64,000 bases of DNA. Source: Duganella sp. CF517 (GTDB lineage Bacteria; Pseudomonadota; Gammaproteobacteria; Burkholderiales; Burkholderiaceae_D). Shown in pieces: positions 58,766-64,000 of the stretch (the first letter of the stretch is position 1; the number at the start of each line of letters is the position of its first letter). The position numbers and the translations under genes are program-made. The notes under the pieces are model-generated. The model did no database searches. It was not told the DNA's origin and saw only the letters and a program-made list of their open reading frames with translations. Location of the stretch: positions 310,001 to 374,000 of the forward strand of contig NZ_FODC01000005.1 of assembly GCF_900110275.1 (NCBI RefSeq), in the 5' to 3' direction.

Positions 58766-60973
58766 ATGAACCTCCGCCAGGACTTTACGCAGCCGGTGGC
58801 GGCCGCGCTGCGCGACCATGGAATCGTCGTGGTGGCCGGCGCGCGCGGCCTCGGCGCCGGCGCCACGGTGCGGGCGGCGCTCGCCACCTTGCCCGGCGCG
58901 GCGCCGTGGGAGCTGGACGGCGACGGCCACACCCACGGCTACCTGGCCGGCTTCGAGCCGTTCGTGCTGCGGCTGCTGGACGACGCGGCGGCCAACCGCC
59001 CGGCGCTGGCCGCCCGGCATGAACAAAGCCTCAAGCGCGTCTGGCCCTGGCGGCCTTGCGCGGCGTTCAAGATGCCGCGCGACCTGACCGGCACCGCGCC
59101 GCGCGAGGAACGCACCCGGTTTTACCACTATGAATATCAAAACAAGCTGCTGGTCGGCGTCGCCGAATTCGTCGGCGACGCGCTGGCCGCTTCCCCCTTC
59201 CCTGTGTCGCTGGTGATCGACAACGCCGAGCGCATGTCCCCGACATCCAGGCACCTGCTGGACATCCTGCGGCGGCTGCCGGGACTATCGGGCAAGCTGC
59301 GCTTCGTCCTGTTGGACCGCAGCGCCACCGGGCTGACCGGCGACCTGCCGACGGTCGTGCTGGCGCCACTCGGCCGCGCCGAATTCGAACTGGCGGCCGA
59401 CGTCGGCCACCTGCCGCCGGCGCGGCGCGACGCGGTCTACCTGCAATCGGGCGGCAATCCGGCAATCTGCAAAACGCTGGCAACTTGCCTGGGCAAGGAC
59501 CTGGGCACGACGGCCGCCCTGCCCGTCGCCACCGTCGTCGATTTGTATCTCGGCACGCTCGACGGCGAGCGGCGGGCCGCGCTGGCCGCCGATTTCGTCG
59601 CCGCCGCCGGCCGCGGCGATCTTATCGCCGAACGCAACGCCGCCGCCATGCCGGACGCCCTGATGGACGATCTGCATCACGCGCGGCACATGGCCGCGCT
59701 GGAGCGCCACCTGCGCGGCGCCGGTCCGCTGGTGCTGGTCCACGCGCTGGCGATCCGGGACCCGATGCGCCGCCTGCAGGCGCTGGTCGAACCGTGCGAC
59801 GTCCTGATGGGCATCGGCTTGTACGACACCTGGTTCGAGTTCTTCGCGGCGCTGTTCTCGGCGCGTCCGCAGCGCCGCCGGCAAGCCGGCAACGACGCCG
59901 TCGACGGCCTGTTCATCAACGCCGCCTTCGTGCTGTACTCGATGGGCTACACCGCCGCCGCGCTGTCGTTCCTCAACGAGTTCCTGGAAGCGTCGCCGGA
60001 CAGCCGCTTCGTGCCCACCGCCTTGTACGCGCAATCGATGACGTACGGGCGCTATCAGATCCCGGTCGACCTGCCGGCCGCCGAGGACTGCGCCGTGCGC
60101 AACCTGCGCCTCATCGACGAGAAATTCCCCGACCATCCGCGCCACACCTACATCAAGGTCTTCGCGGAGAACGCCTACGCCTACATCAAGGCGCGCCAGG
60201 GCAAGTTCGACGAGGCGCTGGCGCTGTGCGAGCAGGGCATCGCCGACATCGTGGACGAATACGGCGCGGACCAGTTCCAGCTGCACCGCTCGATCCTGAT
60301 CTACAACACCAGCCAGGTCTACGAACTGGTGAACGACACGGCGCGCGCCGAGCGGCGCCTGCGCGACGCCATCGCCTGCGACCCGTTCTATGCCGAATAC
60401 TATAACGACCTTGGCAATCTGCTGTCGCGCCTCGACGGCCGCGAGGAGGAGGCGCTGGCCGCCTACGCCAAGGCGATCGCGCTGTCGCCGCCGTACTACG
60501 AGGCGCATCTGAACCGTGGCATGCTGCGCGCGCAGCGCGGCGACCAAAACGGCGCGCGCGCCGACTTCGAGCGCGCGCTGGCCATCAAGCCGACGGAATG
60601 GCGCGCCATGCGCGAGCTGGGCAACCTGCGGCTGGCGGCGGACGACGCGGCCGGCGCGCTGGCCGCCTACGACCTGGCGCTGCGCCACGAGGAACGCGAC
60701 GCCGACCTGCACGCCAACGCCGCGCTGGCCGCGTCGGCGCTGGGCGACAGCGCACGCGCCATCGGCCACGGACAGGCCGCCGTCGCCATCCATCCCCGCC
60801 ACGCCGCCGCCCACAACAATCTGGCGGCCGAATTGCTGGCGCTGGGGCGGCACGACGAGGCGCTGCGCCATATCCGCCTGGCGGTCGACTGCGACCCCGA
60901 TCCGCAGTATCGCGAGAACGAGGCCGCCATCGAGGTCGCCCGCGTTATGTCGGCAGCTTCGCCACCACCTTGA
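58766..60973 (+). CDS. Degenerate NTPase-TPR protein (STAND-like layout), unknown function
   Basis: 735 residues. N-terminal ATPase-like part: HGIVVVAGARGLGAGATVRA has a P-loop-like sequence in which the usual Lys is Ala, and PVSLVIDNAERMSPTSRHLL with RFVLLDRS resembles Walker B and sensor strands of AAA/STAND modules. From ~380 to 720 there are about nine TPR-like repeats (AYIKARQGKFDEALALCEQG, AYAKAIALSPPYYEAHLNRG, FERALAIKPTEWRAMRELGN, HNNLAAELLALGRHDEALRH). Likely a scaffold or signal-sensing protein. Last gene of the operon. Its 3' end overlaps the convergent ridA gene by 29 bases. Confidence 0.85.
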   Translation: MNLRQDFTQPVAAALRDHGIVVVAGARGLGAGATVRAALATLPGAAPWELDGDGHTHGYLAGFEPFVLRLLDDAAANRPALAARHEQSLKRVWPWRPCAAFKMPRDLTGTAPREERTRFYHYEYQNKLLVGVAEFVGDALAASPFPVSLVIDNAERMSPTSRHLLDILRRLPGLSGKLRFVLLDRSATGLTGDLPTVVLAPLGRAEFELAADVGHLPPARRDAVYLQSGGNPAICKTLATCLGKDLGTTAALPVATVVDLYLGTLDGERRAALAADFVAAAGRGDLIAERNAAAMPDALMDDLHHARHMAALERHLRGAGPLVLVHALAIRDPMRRLQALVEPCDVLMGIGLYDTWFEFFAALFSARPQRRRQAGNDAVDGLFINAAFVLYSMGYTAAALSFLNEFLEASPDSRFVPTALYAQSMTYGRYQIPVDLPAAEDCAVRNLRLIDEKFPDHPRHTYIKVFAENAYAYIKARQGKFDEALALCEQGIADIVDEYGADQFQLHRSILIYNTSQVYELVNDTARAERRLRDAIACDPFYAEYYNDLGNLLSRLDGREEEALAAYAKAIALSPPYYEAHLNRGMLRAQRGDQNGARADFERALAIKPTEWRAMRELGNLRLAADDAAGALAAYDLALRHEERDADLHANAALAASALGDSARAIGHGQAAVAIHPRHAAAHNNLAAELLALGRHDEALRHIRLAVDCDPDPQYRENEAAIEVARVMSAASPPP

Positions 60974-61340
60974 TCTCGAACTGGAAACCGGCCAGCCACG
61001 TCACGCCGACGACGGTGGCGGTCGGGAACGGCGCCTGGCCCCAGTACTCGGGCGCCACCTCGTTCCATACCATCTCGAACACCTGGTCCGGATCGATCAT
61101 GAAGATGGTGACATCGGCCACGTCGTCGAAGCCGCAGCCGGCGGCGGCCAGGATCGCGTTCAGGTTCTGGAACGCCAGCCGCACCTGCGCCTTCAGATCC
61201 GGCTCCGGCGAGCCGTCCTCGCGGCTGCCGACCTGTCCCGACACGAACAACAGGCCGCCGGCGCGCACGGCCGGCGAGTAGCGGTGCTTTTCGTACAGCG
61301 CATGGCGGTTGGGCGGAAAAACGACGTCACGGGTTGTCAT
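60945..61340 (-). CDS. RidA (YjgF/YER057c) family protein
   Basis: 131 residues. RidA deaminates reactive enamines/imines such as 2-aminoacrylate. AVRAGGLLFVSGQVGSREDG, then QVRLAFQNLNAILAAAGCGF, DDVADVTIFMIDPDQVFEMV and FPTATVVGVTWLAGFQFEIK follow the family, although the usual Arg in the -R-x-A-V-x-V- strand is replaced (FPTATVVGVTWL), so catalytic competence is uncertain. It overlaps the TPR gene by 29 bases tail to tail. A LysR regulator faces it across 119 bases. Confidence 0.9.
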   Translation of the reverse strand: MTTRDVVFPPNRHALYEKHRYSPAVRAGGLLFVSGQVGSREDGSPEPDLKAQVRLAFQNLNAILAAAGCGFDDVADVTIFMIDPDQVFEMVWNEVAPEYWGQAPFPTATVVGVTWLAGFQFEIKVVAKLPT

Positions 61341-61422
61341 GGCTAACTCCTTATATATGCAGAAGAATCCAGTCTACTTGCAATCAAAGCCCAGATAAAC
61401 GCCAAAAATATCCCATCACTAT

Positions 61423-61439
61423 TTGTATAATCCAAACAA
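61423..61439. promoter_or_regulatory. Candidate LysR operator between ridA and the LysR gene
   Basis: TTGT and ACAA arms around ATAATCCAA give a 17-base dyad in the divergent spacer, 20 bases before the LysR gene. Position is suitable for autoregulation and for control of ridA, but the arms are short. Confidence 0.35.
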
Positions 61440-61459
61440 TTAATGGATCGGGAGACGAT

Positions 61460-62377
61460 ATGGACAGGTTCGATGCGATGACGGCGTTCGTCCGGGTGGT
61501 GGAGGCGGGCAGTTTCACAAAGGCGGCCGAGACGCTCCACATCAGCCGCACCAGCGCCACCCAGCTGGTGCAGCAGCTCGAGGCGCGCCTGCGCGTCAAA
61601 CTGCTCAACCGCACCACGCGCAAGGTCAACGTGACGGCCGACGGCGCCGCCTACTACGAGCGCGTGGTGCGCCTGCTTGCGGATCTGGACGATACCGAGT
61701 CCGGGCTGTCGAATGCGTCGGCGCAGCCCAAGGGCAAGCTCAAGATCGACGTGCCCAGTCCGCTGGCGCGCATGATCCTGATGCCGGCGCTGCCGGCGTT
61801 CCACGCCCGCTATCCGGATCTGCAAATCGACATGGGCGTCAGCGACCGCACGATCGACCTGATCGGCGAGAGCGTCGATTGCGTGATCCGCGGCGGCGCG
61901 CTGCGCGACCTGTCGCTCAAGGCGCGCCACGTCGGCGACCTGCAGCTGGGCGTGTACGCGGCGCCCGCGTACCTGGCGCGCCACGCCGCGCCCGCCCATC
62001 CTAGCGAGCTCGAGCATGGCGCGCACCGCGTGGTCGGCTTTTTATGGGGCCGCACCGGCAAGACCTATCCGCTGCTGTTGCGCCGCGACGACGAGACGGT
62101 CGCCATCGAGGCGCGCTACGTGGTCGCCGTCGACGACGGCAACGCCTATCTGGCGGCCGGCCTGGCCGGCATGGGCGTGCTGTGGCTGCCGCGCTATATG
62201 GCGAAGCCGCACGTGGCCAGCGGCGAACTGCTGCCGCTGCTGGAGGACTGGCGCCTGCCCCCCATGCCGCTGCACGTGGCCTATCCGCAGAACCGCTATG
62301 TCAGCACCCGGCTGCGCGTGTTCATCGACTGGGTGGCCGATTTGATGAAGGAACACGCGCCCATCGAAGGCCGGTGA
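61460..62377 (+). CDS. LysR-family transcriptional regulator
   Basis: 305 residues. The winged helix-turn-helix is MDRFDAMTAFVRVVEAGSFT, then KAAETLHISRTSATQLVQQL and LLNRTTRKVNVTADG, followed by the substrate-binding domain (GKLKIDVPSPLARMILMPAL, VDCVIRGGALRDLSLKARHV). The CRG-like RTTRKV region is of the DhaR/PtxR-like group. The ridA gene is divergent (119 bases) and is the obvious target. GGGAG precedes ATG 61460; the longer frame is not used. Confidence 0.94.
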   Translation: MDRFDAMTAFVRVVEAGSFTKAAETLHISRTSATQLVQQLEARLRVKLLNRTTRKVNVTADGAAYYERVVRLLADLDDTESGLSNASAQPKGKLKIDVPSPLARMILMPALPAFHARYPDLQIDMGVSDRTIDLIGESVDCVIRGGALRDLSLKARHVGDLQLGVYAAPAYLARHAAPAHPSELEHGAHRVVGFLWGRTGKTYPLLLRRDDETVAIEARYVVAVDDGNAYLAAGLAGMGVLWLPRYMAKPHVASGELLPLLEDWRLPPMPLHVAYPQNRYVSTRLRVFIDWVADLMKEHAPIEGR

Positions 62378-62454
62378 ATCCCGACGAAAAAGCCGATGAG
62401 GGCCTCCCGGATTGTGATAACGTTGTCGAACAAATTACAATTAAAGGAGACAGT

Positions 62455-63120
62455 ATGCGCAACAGCATCACCCTGAAAAGTTGTATCGCCTTTTGCCTGG
62501 TCCTGGCCGGACCGTTCGCACTGGCCGAGGCGCACCTGCCCGCGCCCATGCCCACACCGGCCGTCGGCGACTCCTGGACCTACCAATACACGGACGTCTG
62601 GAAAGGCGTCAAAGGCAACGTCAACAAGATGGAGGTCACCGCCATCGACAACGCCGGCGTGCACGTCGAGGTGCGCCGGGCGTCCAGCAACGCGCTGGTG
62701 ACCAAGCAGCTCTTCAGCGCCGAAATGAACCCGGTCGACCGTGGCGCGATGCATTTCTCGCCGTCGTTCGCGCGCTACGCGTTCCCGCTCACCCCCGGCA
62801 AGGAATGGAGCACCGAGGTCACCGGCGACAATCCGAAACAGGGCAAGCACTGGCGCTACACCATCAAGGGCAAGGTGCTGGACTGGGAAAAAATCAAGGC
62901 GCCGGCCGGCGAGTTCGACGCCATCAAGGTGGTGGTCGAGGCGCTCTACCGCGGCGACGAAACCAACAGCAACGGCGGCAACGGCCAGTTGACCGAGACG
63001 GTCTGGTTCGCCCCGGAACTGAACAACTTCGTCAAGCTCGATTACCGCGACACCGACTGGCAAGGCCGCATTTTCAACCGCGACAGCTGGGAGTTGACCT
63101 CCTACGTGCGCGCCAAGTAG
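62455..63120 (+). CDS. Secreted protein of unknown function
   Basis: 221 residues. Signal peptide MRNSITLKSCIAFCLVLAGP FALAEA-type with cleavage near ALA-EA. The mature part (PTPAVGDSWTYQYTDVWKGV, EVRRASSNALVTKQLFSAEM, FPLTPGKEWSTEVTGDNPKQ, VKLDYRDTDWQGRIFNRDSW) is beta-rich without a recognised domain. AAAGGAGA precedes ATG 62455. Probably one transcript with the esterase 17 bases downstream. It could be an outer-surface or periplasmic protein. Confidence 0.8.
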   Translation: MRNSITLKSCIAFCLVLAGPFALAEAHLPAPMPTPAVGDSWTYQYTDVWKGVKGNVNKMEVTAIDNAGVHVEVRRASSNALVTKQLFSAEMNPVDRGAMHFSPSFARYAFPLTPGKEWSTEVTGDNPKQGKHWRYTIKGKVLDWEKIKAPAGEFDAIKVVVEALYRGDETNSNGGNGQLTETVWFAPELNNFVKLDYRDTDWQGRIFNRDSWELTSYVRAK

Positions 63121-63137
63121 CGGCATAGGCAGGCGCC

Positions 63138-63872
63138 GTGGCCACGCGATCCCCTCCCGCGACGCCCGCCGACCCGCATAGCGACGGCCGGCTGCGCGCG
63201 CGTCCGGCGTTGCGGCCGCTGGCGCTGCTGGAGCAAGCACCGCCGGCGCCGCTGCCGCCCGGCCGCCACACGCTGGCCTTCGCCAACGGCCGCCAGGCCG
63301 TGCTGCACGTGCCGGCGCCGGCCGACGGCGCACCCGCGCGCCCGCTGCAACTGATCGTGCTGCTGCACGGCGTGCGCCAACTGCTCGGCGGCGCCGACGA
63401 CAGCGCCATCGAGCACGCGCGGCGCCATGGCGCGCTGCTGCTGATACCGCGCTCGCTGACCGACAGCTGGGACGTGATCCGCGGCGGCTACGGCCCCGAC
63501 CTGGCCTTCCTCGACCGCGTGCTGGCGTGGACCATGCGGCGCTACAGCGTCGACCCGGACGCGCTGGTGATCGGCGGCTTTTCCGACGGCGCTTCGTACG
63601 CGCTGTCGGTCGGCTTGATGAACGGAGATTTATTCAGCGATATCGTGGCGTTCTCGCCCGGCTTCATGAAGCCGATGCGGCGCGTCGGGCGGCCGCGCGT
63701 GTTCGTCGCCCACGGCAGCGGCGACGAGGTGCTGCCGGTCACGCAGGGACGCGCGATCGCCCTGCAGCTGGCGCGCGAGCACTATGCGGTCCACTACGAG
63801 GAGTTCGACGGCCCGCACGTGGTGCCGGCGCCGGTCGCGCGCGCGGCGCTGCGCCGGATCGCCGGACGCTGA
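63138..63872 (+). CDS. Alpha/beta-hydrolase, putative esterase
   Basis: 244 residues with GTG start at 63138, 17 bases behind the previous gene. LQLIVLLHGVRQLLGGADDS holds the oxyanion His-Gly, DALVIGGFSDGASYALSVGL holds the nucleophile Ser in G-F-S-D-G, VFVAHGSGDEVLPVTQGRAI the Asp, and FDGPHVVPAPVARAA the His. The fold fits carboxylesterases or PHB-depolymerase-like enzymes of moderate size. Substrate unknown. The N-terminal ~40 residues are Pro/Arg-rich without a clear signal peptide. Confidence 0.87.
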   Translation: MATRSPPATPADPHSDGRLRARPALRPLALLEQAPPAPLPPGRHTLAFANGRQAVLHVPAPADGAPARPLQLIVLLHGVRQLLGGADDSAIEHARRHGALLLIPRSLTDSWDVIRGGYGPDLAFLDRVLAWTMRRYSVDPDALVIGGFSDGASYALSVGLMNGDLFSDIVAFSPGFMKPMRRVGRPRVFVAHGSGDEVLPVTQGRAIALQLAREHYAVHYEEFDGPHVVPAPVARAALRRIAGR

Positions 63873-63875
63873 GGC

Positions 63876-64000
63876 TTACTTAGAAATGCGCAGGATGGCG
63901 CTGGCCAGCTTGGAGAAGCATGGCGTCAGGTCGGCCTGCGTGGCGGCGTAGCAGTACACGCCGATCGGCTTGGCGGCGTTGAAGCAGCGGCTCGGCGCGT
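63876..64000 (-). CDS. Partial gene, C-terminal end of an unidentified protein
   Basis: The minus-strand frame reads into the window from 64000 and ends with TAA at 63876. It translates as CFNAAKPIGVYCYAATQADL, then TPCFSKLASAILRISK. Two Cys pairs and the ending suggest a short domain of a longer protein, but nothing can be identified. It converges with the esterase gene, 3 bases apart. Confidence 0.6.
   Translation of the reverse strand, partial: APSRCFNAAKPIGVYCYAATQADLTPCFSKLASAILRISK

Overview
The window reads as chromosome of a GC-rich betaproteobacterium of the order Burkholderiales, most likely Oxalobacteraceae of the Massilia/Duganella/Janthinobacterium type. This is inferred from the order yebC-purD-hemF-nadD-rsfS-rlmH-maf-rng, the HPII-type catalase, a PEP-CTERM protein, a chitinase, and the strong GC bias at third codon positions. 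Most of it is ordinary chromosome. Two stretches differ visibly in composition: an AT-rich mobile island at about 25.3-31.25 kb, and a small low-GC patch at about 48.9-50.4 kb.

Layout. 1-6 kb: partial MFS transporter, large catalase, a small DUF883-like protein and a repetitive Ala/Gln-rich protein. 6-12.3 kb: a branched-chain amino-acid-type binding protein, then a red-light sensing locus with heme oxygenase (biliverdin supply), a hybrid histidine kinase, an Rcp1-type response regulator and a bacteriophytochrome. 12.4-20 kb: GNAT acetyltransferase, DUF1275 membrane protein, a JmjC-like cupin cotranscribed with a lipoprotein GH18 chitinase, a DUF1842-like protein, MsrA, a lone receiver protein, a lipoprotein and a VOC protein. 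20-24 kb: a TPR/winged-helix regulator followed by beta-propeller, DUF899, membrane and LprI-like genes.

25.3-31.25 kb is a mobilisable integrative element beside tRNA-Thr(CGU). It holds a P4-type integrase, AlpA regulator, MobC, a relaxase with a second gene nested out of frame, a candidate oriT, and one cargo gene: an AIPR-family (abortive infection) protein with a nuclease-like N-terminus. A degenerate copy of the tRNA 3' end and a tRNA-style terminator near 25.25-25.31 kb probably mark the other end.

31.4-48.9 kb is housekeeping: fbp-pepN, a DUF4136 lipoprotein, CsbD, a second hybrid histidine kinase, the EamA-mgsA-qor-DUF6328 operon, and the core operon yebC-purD-hemF-nadD-rsfS-rlmH-maf-rng. 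The patch after rng carries a truncated DUF4268/NucS-like N-terminus and an orphan Imm52-like immunity gene. 50.4-55.6 kb: a PEP-CTERM protein cotranscribed with a Tat-exported phosphocholine-specific phospholipase C, a family-3-like periplasmic protein and a TorT-like protein.

55.76-60.97 kb is a tight four-gene operon that I cannot match to any described system: YukJ-like DUF2278 with a lamin-tail domain, a phospholipase D-fold protein, a 71-residue acidic/basic protein, and a degenerate NTPase-TPR protein. It is the best candidate for something undescribed. The window ends with RidA and a divergent LysR regulator, a secreted unknown protein, a secondary esterase and a partial gene.
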